This document shows positions 17,253-26,221 of a stretch of DNA of 64,000 nucleotides, in pieces; positions within the stretch are counted from its first letter, which is position 1, and each line of letters begins with the position of its first letter. The notes under the pieces are model-generated. The model was not told the origin of the DNA and did not search any database. It saw only the letters and a program-made list of their open reading frames with translations. The position numbers were made by a program, and so were the translations under genes. The DNA is taken from positions 62,001 through 126,000 of the forward strand of contig CALMXZ010000002.1 in the NCBI GenBank assembly GCA_937873495.1. Reading direction: 5' to 3'. The stretch comes from an uncultured Trueperaceae bacterium (GTDB taxonomy: Bacteria; Deinococcota; Deinococci; Deinococcales; Trueperaceae).

Positions 17253-17258
17253 TAAACT
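17253..17258 (+). promoter_or_regulatory. leaderless-type -10 element of the recombinase gene
   Basis: TAAACT ends 6 bases before the ATG and no Shine-Dalgarno is present, the arrangement of leaderless transcripts that are abundant in Deinococcus. It overlaps the right flank of the dif-like inverted repeat, so a protein bound there could also control transcription. Confidence 0.45.
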
Positions 17259-17264
17259 CCCACC

Positions 17265-18326
17265 ATGAGACCAGAGCTCGAAGTCGCCCGCAGCACCGAC
17301 ACGCTCGCCCGCGCCGAGTCTTGGGCCGGATTACCGCCCGAGGAACTCAAGCGCCGCGCCGCCGGCGCGGCCACGAACCGCGACGCCGAGCAGCTCTGGG
17401 CCCTGACCGAAGCGTACCTCTTCCTGCACGGCTCGCGCGGCGCGAAGGTCAGCCGGCACACGCTGCGTACCTACCGGCGTGGCGTGCTCGACCTCGTCGA
17501 GGCCTGGGCCGGCGAGAACCTCCTGCGGCCGAGCCGTGACGCTGGCGTGGTCTACATGCGGCGGCTCGAGGCCCGGCCGGCGCCGGGCGCCGCGCAACCC
17601 CCCAAGACCAAGCGAGCGGCGACTGCCCGACCCGACGACGGCGCCGACGAGCCGCTCAGCCCGGCGTCGCTGCAGGTGAAGCTCGCCGCGGCGCGTACGC
17701 TGTACAAGGCCTTGCGCTGGGCCGGCGCGACCGAAGCGCGGCCCTTCGATGACGTCAGGGTCGCCAAGGACCCGACGCCGGCATGGGAGAAACGCCGCCC
17801 CTACACCGATGACGAGGTCGAGGCGCTCCTGGAGTTCGCCGATCCCGCTGAGAAGATCATCGTGCTCCTCGGCGCCCACGCCGGCCTCCGGATCTCCGAG
17901 ATGACCGACCTCAGATGGACGGACCTCGATCTGGAGCGCGGCCAATTGCGCGTGCGCTCTGGCAAGGGCGGCAAAGCCGCGACCGTTAGCCTCACTAAGC
18001 GCCTCAGGGACGCGCTTTCCGACCTGAGGCTCGTCGCGATGTCCGGCCAGAACGGCAAGAACAGGCAACGCGACTCGGGTCTGGTCCTGCCTTGGGCGGC
18101 GGATCACGCCAGGCGCAGGTTCAAGCACGTCTGCGCGTTGGCCGGCGTCGAGTACGTGAGCGCCGGCGTGCACGGCCTGCGCCACGGTGCCGGTACCCGC
18201 TACTACCGGCAGACTGGCGACCTTGGCAGGGTCGCCGCTCACCTGCGCCACGCGGACATCCAGACCACGCGCATCTACGCCAAGATCAGCGCGCAGTCGA
18301 TCGGCGAGGACATCGAGGACTGGTAA
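17265..18326 (+). CDS. tyrosine recombinase, XerC/D type
   Basis: The 353-residue protein has an N-terminal SAM-like core-binding domain (residues 45-165) interrupted by a Pro/Arg/Asp-rich linker near 105-125, and a C-terminal catalytic domain. All catalytic residues are visible: R209 in HAGLRISE, the beta-hairpin lysine in RSGKGGKA, H303 and R306 in HGLRH, H329 in HLRH and the nucleophile Y338 in TRIYAKIS. Such enzymes cut and rejoin DNA to resolve chromosome dimers or integrate elements. It is high-GC like the host, unlike the patch to its left, favouring a housekeeping Xer. A dif-like site lies directly upstream. Confidence 0.92.
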   Translation: MRPELEVARSTDTLARAESWAGLPPEELKRRAAGAATNRDAEQLWALTEAYLFLHGSRGAKVSRHTLRTYRRGVLDLVEAWAGENLLRPSRDAGVVYMRRLEARPAPGAAQPPKTKRAATARPDDGADEPLSPASLQVKLAAARTLYKALRWAGATEARPFDDVRVAKDPTPAWEKRRPYTDDEVEALLEFADPAEKIIVLLGAHAGLRISEMTDLRWTDLDLERGQLRVRSGKGGKAATVSLTKRLRDALSDLRLVAMSGQNGKNRQRDSGLVLPWAADHARRRFKHVCALAGVEYVSAGVHGLRHGAGTRYYRQTGDLGRVAAHLRHADIQTTRIYAKISAQSIGEDIEDW

Positions 18327-18387
18327 GGAGGGTCTTCCCCACCCATCGCCGCGACCGTCGTCCGGCGGCGCGTCACCGACGCCAAGC

Positions 18388-19776
18388 TCAACTGAACCGC
18401 CGCCTGGTCATCGCTCCCCACTTGCCCCTGCTGCTCTTGATCTTGAACATCGCCAGTACGCGCACGACGGCCAGCCACTGGCGATAACCGAGGTTCTCCG
18501 TCATCACGGCGATGAACAGCCGGTAGCGGTCGCCGACGCTCTTCGGCGAGTGCGGCAGCGTCTGGTCGAGCGCGGCGCTCGCCAGGCCGACCAGGGTGCC
18601 GTAGCCGACGGAGAGCGCAAGGAACGCGCCTACGAACGGCCAGTCCAAGGTCCCGAGCAGCGCCATCAGTACGATGGTCAGGTAGCCCGAGACCTCGAGG
18701 ACGGGCGATAGCCCCTCCACGTACCAGGCATAGGGCAGCGCCATGCTGCCGATCAGTCCGTAGCGCCTGCGGAAGAGCATGCCGCGGTGCGCCCACAGCG
18801 CCTCGAACAGGCCCCGGTGCCAGCGGTCGCGCTGCCGGGCCAGCACCTTGGCTTCCTCCGGGACCTGCGTCCAGCACACCGGATCGAGCATGAACTCGAT
18901 CCGGTAGGGCCGGTTCAGGTCGCGGAAGTGGCGGTGGAGCCTGATCGTCAGCTCCAGGTCCTCGCCGACCGTGTCCGTCCGCAACCCGCCGACGTTCAGC
19001 AGGGCGCTCCTGCGGAAGATCCCGAACGCCCCCGAGACCGAGATCAGGCAGCCGACCTGGCTCATAGCGGCCCTGGCCGTGATGAACGCGCGCAGGTACT
19101 CGAGGAGCTGCCACCGGGCGAAGAAGTTGCGCGGCGTGCGCGGCCGCACCACCGCCCCGTCGACCACGTCGGCCTCGTTCACGACCCTGATGGTGCCCCC
19201 GAGCGCCACCAACGAAGGCTCGTCCAGGAAGCGCGTGCCGGCGCGCTGCAACGCTTCCGGGTCTATGAGGCTGTCGGCATCCGTGAGCACCACCACCGGG
19301 TAGCGCGCCTGCTCGAGGGCGGCGTTGAGCGCGTCCGCCCTGCCCCCGTTCACCTTGTCGAGCACGAAGAGGTTGGGGCGCGTCAGGCTGCGGTAGGCCG
19401 TTCGGACGGTCGTGTGCGAGGCGAACCGCCGGGGGCTCGGCAGGCATGGGACGAGTTCGAAGGCGGCCTTCATGGCGGCCATGGTGCCGTCCTTGGAGCC
19501 GTCGTTCGTCACGATCACCTCGAACTCCGGGTAGTGCATGGCCAGCAGGCTCTGCAGGCTCTCCACGATCGTCGCTTCCTCGTTGTAGGCCGGGATGAGG
19601 AAGCTCACCGGCAAGTAGGTCGCCGAGCGCATGAGGACCTTCTCCTCCAGGGTCGAGACCCGCCGCTCCCGCTGCATGCTCGCCCTTGCGGCGAGGACGA
19701 TGGCGGCCGTGTTGCCGCCGTTGATGGCGATGAACGCGAGGAGGACGAAGAGCTGCAGTGCTTCCGGCAGCGACAC
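18388..19776 (-). CDS. family 2 glycosyltransferase, membrane polysaccharide synthase type
   Basis: The 462-residue protein has an N-terminal membrane helix, a GT-A domain with VSFLIPAYNEEATIVESLQSL, NDGSKDGT, LTDADS (DxD) and the processive-synthase motifs VGEDLELT and QRDRWHRG, then three or four C-terminal helices. It resembles PgaC/IcaA and hyaluronan synthase enzymes that polymerise and export a polysaccharide from UDP-sugars; the substrate is not determined. It follows the HEAT-repeat gene by 3 bases and is the third gene of a three-gene operon. No PgaA, PgaB or BcsB-like partners are nearby. Confidence 0.9.
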   Translation of the reverse strand: MSLPEALQLFVLLAFIAINGGNTAAIVLAARASMQRERRVSTLEEKVLMRSATYLPVSFLIPAYNEEATIVESLQSLLAMHYPEFEVIVTNDGSKDGTMAAMKAAFELVPCLPSPRRFASHTTVRTAYRSLTRPNLFVLDKVNGGRADALNAALEQARYPVVVLTDADSLIDPEALQRAGTRFLDEPSLVALGGTIRVVNEADVVDGAVVRPRTPRNFFARWQLLEYLRAFITARAAMSQVGCLISVSGAFGIFRRSALLNVGGLRTDTVGEDLELTIRLHRHFRDLNRPYRIEFMLDPVCWTQVPEEAKVLARQRDRWHRGLFEALWAHRGMLFRRRYGLIGSMALPYAWYVEGLSPVLEVSGYLTIVLMALLGTLDWPFVGAFLALSVGYGTLVGLASAALDQTLPHSPKSVGDRYRLFIAVMTENLGYRQWLAVVRVLAMFKIKSSRGKWGAMTRRRFS

Positions 19777-19779
19777 GGC

Positions 19780-21057
19780 TCAGGACCCGCCAGGGGCGTA
19801 TGACACGGCCGTCGACTGAGGCGCCTCGCGCGCGGCCGGCGGCGTGAGCCCCTGGCGGGAACGCACGAGGCTGGCGATGTCCATCGCGAACGCGTCGCGG
19901 TGCGAGGTCGCGCAGCGCTTCAGCAGCGCCTCCCCTTCGGAGCCGCACGCCTTGAGTGCGGTCGCGGCCGCTAGGCGCGCGTCGAACGACCTGTCGGCCA
20001 GCAGGTCCCATAGGGCCGGGAGGGCTCGCTCCGGTCTGGCGCCCACCAGAGCGTGCGCCGCCTGAACGCGCACGCCGGGGTGCTCATGCCGCGTGGCCTC
20101 CACGGCCGCGTCTTCCGCGGCCCCGTCCAAGTGCCCGAGGCGAGCGAGCGCCTTGAGGGCGGCCGCCAAGACCTCGGGTTCTACCGCGCGCCCGGCTTCG
20201 CGATTCGAGCCGAGCCAGCGCGACACCACGGCCCCCGCCTCGCTCATGCGCGTTATCCCGATGGCGTCTAGCGTCGCCGCCCTGACGGCTTCCGGCGCCG
20301 GACGCTCGAGCAGCGTTGCTGCCAGCCACGCCTGATGAGGGCCGGTGGTCGCCATGGCTGCCGCGAGGAACGCTCGTGAGCCGTACGGCTCACGAGCGGC
20401 GACGGCGTGCGCCACGATGGCGGCGGCCACCTCGCGGCCGAAGGGCTCCGCCGCGCCCTGCGCCGCGAGGACGCGACAGGCTCCGAGCAGAGCTGCCTGT
20501 GCCACGCGCGGTTCCGGGCTGGTGGCCGCCTTGCGGAACAGGGGCATGGCGGCCGGCACGGCGGCCCACGCCAGGCGCTCCAGGGCGGCCGCAGCTCTCG
20601 CGGTCGACCCGGCGCCACCGGCGGCCGCGATGCGCAGGTCGTTGCCGGTCACGCCGGCGGAGTCGAGGGCCCTACGGAGAGTGACGGCCTCGTGCCCCTC
20701 GACTTCCTGCATGAGGAGGGCGGCCCCTTCCGAGGCCGCTATCAGGTCGCCCCTCTCGACCACCGGCGGCTCGCCACCGGCAGCGACCACGCTCCACACC
20801 TTCAACCAGCCTTCGGTGCGCTTCGACAGCCGCTCGGCGCCGAGCTGCCTGGCAGCGAACAAGGACAGGTGGGCGATGGTCACGAGGCCGATGCCGGCCC
20901 CGACGCCGGCCATGGCCACGAGGAGGGAGCGCCACGAGCCCGACTGGCCGGCGTCGGCGCCCTCGTACCGAAGCAAGAGTGCGCCCATGGTGACGGCGAC
21001 GGTGACGGAGGCCGAGAGTATCAGGATGAAGACGACGGTCAGCTTCGCCCGGCGCAT
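19780..21057 (-). CDS. membrane-anchored HEAT-repeat protein
   Basis: The 425-residue protein has two membrane helices in residues 5-75 (VFILILSASVTVAVTMGALLL and LLVAMAGVGAGIGLVTIAHLSLFA) followed by about 340 residues of alanine-rich helical repeats of HEAT type, such as RVAQAALLGACRVLAAQGA and VRVQAAHALVGARPERALPAL. HEAT arrays are protein-interaction scaffolds. The start overlaps the stop of the receiver gene by one base (TGATG). Its place between a receiver protein and a polysaccharide synthase suggests it transmits a signal to the synthase; this is inference. Confidence 0.85.
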   Translation of the reverse strand: MRRAKLTVVFILILSASVTVAVTMGALLLRYEGADAGQSGSWRSLLVAMAGVGAGIGLVTIAHLSLFAARQLGAERLSKRTEGWLKVWSVVAAGGEPPVVERGDLIAASEGAALLMQEVEGHEAVTLRRALDSAGVTGNDLRIAAAGGAGSTARAAAALERLAWAAVPAAMPLFRKAATSPEPRVAQAALLGACRVLAAQGAAEPFGREVAAAIVAHAVAAREPYGSRAFLAAAMATTGPHQAWLAATLLERPAPEAVRAATLDAIGITRMSEAGAVVSRWLGSNREAGRAVEPEVLAAALKALARLGHLDGAAEDAAVEATRHEHPGVRVQAAHALVGARPERALPALWDLLADRSFDARLAAATALKACGSEGEALLKRCATSHRDAFAMDIASLVRSRQGLTPPAAREAPQSTAVSYAPGGS

Positions 21058-21914
21058 CAGATCGCTTCGAGCGTCGCTGTTCCGTTCGTCACCAGCGAGT
21101 AACCTCGGCCGGCGGTGTTCTGAGCGGCGAGGCGGTCGGTGCCGCTCGCCTGATCAACGGCTCGCGCCACGCGCGCCACGAGGCTGCGCATGTCGAGCGG
21201 CTTGGCGACGATGTCGATCGCACCGGCCGCGAACGCCTGCTCGACCTGCTCGGGCCCCGCGAGGTTGCTGAGCATGATGACGGCGGCTCCGCGCTCGACG
21301 AACTCCCGAGCGTGGTGCAGGCCGTTGCCGTCTGGCAGGTAGACGTCCAGGACGACCGCCGCGGGTGCCGGCCCCTCGGCGAGCGCCTGCTGCGCAGAGT
21401 GGAGGTCCTCGAACTCCGTCGGGCGCCAACCCGTCCGCTGGAACGCGCTCCTTGCCAACAGCCGGATGGCGGGGCTGTCGTCGACGATCCAGACCTCCGG
21501 ACCGGGGACGGGCTCCGGGGCGCGCCGCTCGTGAGTGCCGCCGTAGCCTGTCGCGGTCCCATCGGCTGCGAGGAGGATGCGTTTGGCGCCCGCCGAGCTG
21601 GCCAGGCCAGAGACGTAGGCGTCGTTGCGGGTCGCCACGAGCACGAGCTCCGCCCTGTCGTTCCCGTCGCGCAGGCGCCCGAGCACCTGAGCCGGATGGC
21701 GTCCGTCGCGCAACCTCGGTAGGTTGGCGTCTACGACGATCAACCGTGGCAGTGTGAGCCGCGCCTGCGCGACTGCTGCCTCACCATTGGCTGCCACCAC
21801 CACGTGCCAGCCCGCGGCGCTTATGGCACCGCATATCCCTTGCTGATCCCGCCCCCTGTGAAGCACTACTAGCGCGGTTGCGCCCCCATCGGCCGCCCGA
21901 AGGTCCCGATGCAT
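21057..21914 (-). CDS. double receiver-domain protein
   Basis: The 285-residue protein contains two CheY-like folds. The second (VWIVDDSPAIRLLARSAFQR, VLDVYLPDGNGL, VIMLSNLAG, IVAKPLD) keeps the acidic pair, phospho-acceptor aspartate, serine and lysine. The first (VLHRGRDQQGICGAI, VVDANLPRL) lacks the acidic pair and is probably not phosphorylated. No output domain is present. The start at 21914 is chosen because a TATCCT hexamer ends exactly 7 bases upstream, the leaderless arrangement seen elsewhere in the window; a frame from 21938 would begin inside that element. It likely signals to the HEAT-repeat and glycosyltransferase proteins. Confidence 0.83.
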   Translation of the reverse strand: MHRDLRAADGGATALVVLHRGRDQQGICGAISAAGWHVVVAANGEAAVAQARLTLPRLIVVDANLPRLRDGRHPAQVLGRLRDGNDRAELVLVATRNDAYVSGLASSAGAKRILLAADGTATGYGGTHERRAPEPVPGPEVWIVDDSPAIRLLARSAFQRTGWRPTEFEDLHSAQQALAEGPAPAAVVLDVYLPDGNGLHHAREFVERGAAVIMLSNLAGPEQVEQAFAAGAIDIVAKPLDMRSLVARVARAVDQASGTDRLAAQNTAGRGYSLVTNGTATLEAI

Positions 21915-21998
21915 GCGATGAAGGATAGCTGTGGCCATAGCACGTCGCGTGGGGCGAAACTCACTTGCCGGGCGCAGGGATGGTGTGCAGGACGACGC

Positions 21999-22772
21999 TC
22001 ATCGGTAGGTTCCGATGGTACCGCTTCTCACCAGGTAGGGCTCCTCGCACCCCTCGACCTTCAGAAGCAGGCCGCCGTCGGTGGCGATGCCGCAGGCCAC
22101 GCCCGTCAGCGCGCCATGGAGCGCCGGGCCGTCGACGTCACCGGGCTGCCCGGCGCGCGGTGCGTGGGCGACGGCATCCTGGACGGTGACCACCTTGCCG
22201 AACAGCCAGTCTCGGGTGGCGAAGCGGCGGCCGAGGCCGTCGGAGGCCGACTCCGACGTGCCGGCGGCCAGCCTCAGCGCCGCCTCCATACCCTCCACCA
22301 CGAGCTCAGACACGGCCGCGCGCGTCAGCACGCCGGCCAGGGCGACCGAACCAGGCGGCGGGGTGTTGTCCACGTTGATGCCGATCCCGACGAGCAGGTG
22401 GCCCTTGACCCGCTCCACGAGGATGCCCCCGAGCTTACGGTCCTGGTAGTAGAGGTCGTTGGGCCACTTGACGGTGCACTCAGTGCCGGCGCCGGCGAGG
22501 GCCTCGGCCACGCAGACGCCCACCGCCAGCGGGAACCAGGGCGCGGTGCCCAGTCCAACCGGCTCCGGGATAGCGAAGGTCGAGTAGGAACCGCCGGCGC
22601 CGCTTCGCCACTCGCCTCCCCGCCTGCCCCTACCGGCCGTCTGGGCGTTGGCGCGGACCACCACCCACGCGACGTCCTCGCCCCCGGCGAGCCGGCGCTT
22701 GAGGACGTCCTGCGTCGAGTCGACGACGTCATGCTGTTCGACGCGCCAGGCGATCACCCGGCCGGAACTCAT
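21999..22772 (-). CDS. birA: biotin-[acetyl-CoA-carboxylase] ligase
   Basis: The 257-residue enzyme attaches biotin to carboxyl carrier proteins via biotinyl-AMP. Visible motifs are VDSTQDVLKRR, the biotin/ATP loop GRGRRGGEW, KWPNDLYYQDRKLGGILVE and GIGINVDN, then a C-terminal SH3-like domain. There is no N-terminal helix-turn-helix, so it is a class I ligase that does not repress transcription. The start overlaps the smc stop (ATGA). The C-terminal region holds an insertion rich in Ala/Pro (AHAPRAGQPGDVDGPAL). Confidence 0.93.
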   Translation of the reverse strand: MSSGRVIAWRVEQHDVVDSTQDVLKRRLAGGEDVAWVVVRANAQTAGRGRRGGEWRSGAGGSYSTFAIPEPVGLGTAPWFPLAVGVCVAEALAGAGTECTVKWPNDLYYQDRKLGGILVERVKGHLLVGIGINVDNTPPPGSVALAGVLTRAAVSELVVEGMEAALRLAAGTSESASDGLGRRFATRDWLFGKVVTVQDAVAHAPRAGQPGDVDGPALHGALTGVACGIATDGGLLLKVEGCEEPYLVRSGTIGTYR

Positions 22773-25700
22773 CCGACGGGCAGCGCGTCCGCTCGCCGAG
22801 CCGCGCCCGACTCGGGCTCCTTGCGCACGCTGAAGACGCGCGAGACGCCCTGCTCCGTCGTCACGCCCCAGATGGCCTCGGCGATCTCGAACGTCGCCTT
22901 CTGGTGGGTGATGAGGACGAACTGCGTCCCGCGCTGGGCGAGGCGTTCGACGAAGGACCCGTAGCGGCGGATGTTCGCCTCGTCGAGCGGAGCGTCGACC
23001 TCGTCGAGGACGGCGACGGGCAGGTTCGCCCCGTCCGCCGAGAGCAGGGAGAACAGGAAGGCCAGCGCCCCCATGGTGCGCTCCCCGACCGAGAGCAGGT
23101 GCAGCGACTGCGTCTGCTTGCCCGGTGGCTGCAGCCGGATGCGCAGACCGACCGGCCTCGCGCCCTCGGCCTCCACCTCGATGCCGCCGCGGCCGTCGTC
23201 GCCGAACAGTTGGCGTACGTGGCGCCCGAACGCCTCCTGGAGCCGCTCCACGGCGCCACCGAGGCGCGCGGTGGTCTCCTTGTCGATCCGGTCGAGAGCC
23301 GCCTGCAGCTCCGTCACCGCGAGCGTCGCCTGGACGGCCTCGACCTCGAGGTTCTCCAGGCGCTCCTTCGCCTCGGCCAGGTCGGCTACCGCCCGGTGGT
23401 TGACGGCACCGAGCGCTTCGAGCTCCTCGCCAACCTCGCGGACGCGAGCCCGGGCAGCGCGCTCGCTCGTGTCGAGGGCGACGAGGCCGGGCGGGAAGTC
23501 GCGCAGCTCTTCCTGCGCCAGCTCCAACGCCGTCTCGCGGCGGGCGGCCTGGACCTTCGCCTCCTCGAGCTCCTGGGCGCGCGCCGCCTGGGCCTCCGCC
23601 ATGCGCGTGAGGGCCGCTTCCGCCGCCGCCAGGCCCTCGCGCGCCGTTCGGAGGGCGCTCTCCTCGGCGTCCAGGTTCGCCGGCACGGCCGCCTCGGCGA
23701 GGTCGCGAGCGGCGCGGGCCTCGGTGAGCTCGCGTACCAGTTCTGCCTCGCGCCCGGCGTTCGCGGCCAGGACGTCGCGCAGCTCGCGCGCCCGTTGAGC
23801 GCCGGCGGCGAAGCGCGCCTCGGCGTCCAAGTACGTGCGCCACCGCTCCTCGACGAGGGTGGCCGCCTGCCTGGCCGAGTTGGCTGCCAGCTTGCGCTCC
23901 GCGGCGAGCGCCCTCACCCCTTCCAGGTCATGCACGGCGGCCATGAGGTCGGCCTCCGCGCTCGCGACGGCTTGCGCGAGCGCCGCGACGGAGAGTACTT
24001 CGTCACCCCGCGCTTCGGCGGCCCCCAGCGCCGCGGCCTCCGAGGTCAACCGCTCCTGGCGCGCCTGGAGGTCGACGGCCAGCCGCTCGTGGCCGGCGTG
24101 CTGCTCGCGCGCCGCCGCGAGGGCCTGAGCGGCGGCGCGGTTCTCATCGGCGGCCGAGCGCTGCTCGTCCAAAAGGGAGCGCAGGGCTGCCTGCGCCGTC
24201 GCCAGCCGCGCCGCGCTCGCTTCGCCGGCCGTCGTCGCGGCGGCGGCGGCGGCCTCGGCCTCCTCCAACTCGGCGGCCGCGCCGAGGACCGTGGCGTGCT
24301 GCGAACGCTTGCCCCCGGACATGGCACCGGTGGCCTCCACCACGTCGCCCTCCAGCGTGACGAGGCGCGGGCGCTGCGCCTCCTGCCTCGCTATGGCCGT
24401 GGCGTCGGCCATGGTCCTGACCACCATGGTGCCCCCGAGGAGGTTCTCGAACAGGACCCGGTACTGGGAGGCGATCGTCACGAGCTCGAGCGCTGGGCCT
24501 ACTACGCCCCGGCGCGTCGCGAACGAGCCGTGACCGCGCTCGGGCTGGCGCCGCAGCAGGTCGAGGGGGAGCACGGTCACGAAGCCGCCCGCGCGTCGCA
24601 CATGACCGATGACGGCCTCGCCGGAGTCGGCGTCGGTGACGACGACGTACTCGGCACGCCTACCCAGGGCGCCCGCGATCGCCTCCTGGTACTCGGGGGC
24701 GACCTTGACGAGGTCGGCCACCGCCCCGACTACCCCGGGCAGACCGGAACTCAGGGCGTTCCGGGGGCCTTGCGCGAAGCCGCGACGGGCCTCGAACGCC
24801 GCGCGGCTGCGGCCGGCGGCGCGGGCACGGGAGACGGCCTCCGCGCTCAGCAGCGCGTGCTCCTCGTGCGCGCGCGTGAGCGCCGCCCGCTGCGTCTCGA
24901 CCTGCGCTTCGACGCGCGCCAGCTCGGCCGCGGCGGCGGCCTGACGTGCGAGAGCAGCAGGGAGGTCGGCGAGCCCCGCGTCTGCCGACAGGGCGGCGAG
25001 CTGCTCGCTCACCTTCGCCAGCTGGTCCTCGATGGCGGAGCGCGTCGAGTCGAGCGCCGCTGCCGCCCGCTCGGCCTCGGCGTGCTCCGTGCGCCGCCGC
25101 TCGAAGGCCAGCCTCCTCGACCTCTCGAGCTCCACGGCGGAGTTGAACGCAGCCTCGGCCGCGTGTTGCGCCGCCGTGGCCGCCTCCACGTTCCTGCTCG
25201 CGGCGTCGGGCGACTCCTCCGGCTCCGTCGGCGGCGCAGCCGCCTCGATGAGCGCGAGCTCGTCGCGCGCTCGCGACGTCTGGGCGCTCAGGTCGCCCAG
25301 CCGCTCCGTCGAGCGGGCGAGGCGCTCCTCGGCGAGCCTCAAGTTGCCACGCCGGTACTCCAGCTGGGCCGACGCTTCGCGGTACCGCTCCTCGGCCGCG
25401 TCCCTCGCACCCGCCCCCGACCTGGCCGCCGCCCGCGACGCCTCTAGCAGCACCCGCCCTTCCAGGATGGCGGCCTCGAGGAGCGCGCGCTTCTCTTCCA
25501 GCTCGCGCAGCTCGGAGCGCAACGTGCCGACGCGGGTAGTGGCGAGCGTATAGCGCAGCGCGAGCTGCTCGGCGCTCAGCCGGGCGTGCTTCGCGGCGTC
25601 GCGCGCCTCGGTCTCCAGCGCGGCGCAGCGCGCCGCCAGCTCGACGAGGACGTCTTGCAGGCGCGCGAGGTGCTGGGTCGCCGTGTCGAGGCGCGCCCAA

Positions 25701-26209
25701 GTCTGCTCCCTGCGGCCGGCCAGGCGGGCCACCCCGGCCGCCTCAGCGACGTACTCGAGGAGCTTGGCCGGGTCGGCCATCAGCACCTGGCTGACCTCGC
25801 CCTGTCCGATGATCGCCACGCCGGAGCGCCCGAGGCCGCTTCCCGCCAGCGCGTCCTCCACGTCGAGCAGCCTGGCGTTGCGCCCGTCGAGCTTGAGCCG
25901 CGTGGTCCCTTCGCGATCGAGGCTGCGGTAGACCTTGACGCTCCTGGCGCCGTCCCTCAGCTCGACCTCGACCTCGGCGAGCCCGACCGAGCGCTTGCCG
26001 CTCGCGCCGTGGAAGATCAGATCAGTCTTGTCCGTCGCGCGGAACTCGCGCGCGCGGCCGCCGCCGGTCGTCCAGCGCAGCGCGTCGATGACGTTCGACT
26101 TGCCCGAGCCGTTCGGTCCGATGATGGCCGTCACGCCGGGCGCGAACTCGATGCTCACCCGGTTGCCGAAGCTCTTGAAGCCTTGCAGCGTCAGGGACGC
26201 CAGTCGCAC
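22769..26209 (-). CDS. smc: chromosome segregation/condensin ATPase SMC
   Basis: The 1146-residue SMC has a head with Walker A (IIGPNGSGKSNVIDALRW, residues 29-46), a coiled coil to about 480, a hinge (about 490-640, GLPGVVGAVADLVKV and GGRRLVTLEGD-like region), a return coil and a C-terminal head with Walker B (PVAVLDEVDAPLDEANIRRY). The signature reads LSVGERTMGALAFLF instead of the usual LSGGE. It folds and segregates the chromosome with ScpA/ScpB, which are not in the window. Its start follows hspR by 12 bases and its stop overlaps birA, so it sits in a heat-shock-controlled transcription unit if no internal promoter exists. Confidence 0.95.
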   Translation of the reverse strand: MRLASLTLQGFKSFGNRVSIEFAPGVTAIIGPNGSGKSNVIDALRWTTGGGRAREFRATDKTDLIFHGASGKRSVGLAEVEVELRDGARSVKVYRSLDREGTTRLKLDGRNARLLDVEDALAGSGLGRSGVAIIGQGEVSQVLMADPAKLLEYVAEAAGVARLAGRREQTWARLDTATQHLARLQDVLVELAARCAALETEARDAAKHARLSAEQLALRYTLATTRVGTLRSELRELEEKRALLEAAILEGRVLLEASRAAARSGAGARDAAEERYREASAQLEYRRGNLRLAEERLARSTERLGDLSAQTSRARDELALIEAAAPPTEPEESPDAASRNVEAATAAQHAAEAAFNSAVELERSRRLAFERRRTEHAEAERAAAALDSTRSAIEDQLAKVSEQLAALSADAGLADLPAALARQAAAAAELARVEAQVETQRAALTRAHEEHALLSAEAVSRARAAGRSRAAFEARRGFAQGPRNALSSGLPGVVGAVADLVKVAPEYQEAIAGALGRRAEYVVVTDADSGEAVIGHVRRAGGFVTVLPLDLLRRQPERGHGSFATRRGVVGPALELVTIASQYRVLFENLLGGTMVVRTMADATAIARQEAQRPRLVTLEGDVVEATGAMSGGKRSQHATVLGAAAELEEAEAAAAAATTAGEASAARLATAQAALRSLLDEQRSAADENRAAAQALAAAREQHAGHERLAVDLQARQERLTSEAAALGAAEARGDEVLSVAALAQAVASAEADLMAAVHDLEGVRALAAERKLAANSARQAATLVEERWRTYLDAEARFAAGAQRARELRDVLAANAGREAELVRELTEARAARDLAEAAVPANLDAEESALRTAREGLAAAEAALTRMAEAQAARAQELEEAKVQAARRETALELAQEELRDFPPGLVALDTSERAARARVREVGEELEALGAVNHRAVADLAEAKERLENLEVEAVQATLAVTELQAALDRIDKETTARLGGAVERLQEAFGRHVRQLFGDDGRGGIEVEAEGARPVGLRIRLQPPGKQTQSLHLLSVGERTMGALAFLFSLLSADGANLPVAVLDEVDAPLDEANIRRYGSFVERLAQRGTQFVLITHQKATFEIAEAIWGVTTEQGVSRVFSVRKEPESGAARRADALPVG

Positions 26210-26221
26210 GCGCCCGTACCC

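Noticed and set aside
22904-25447. An 847-residue plus-strand open frame
   Set aside because: Antisense to smc; no recognisable motifs and leucine/arginine shadow composition.
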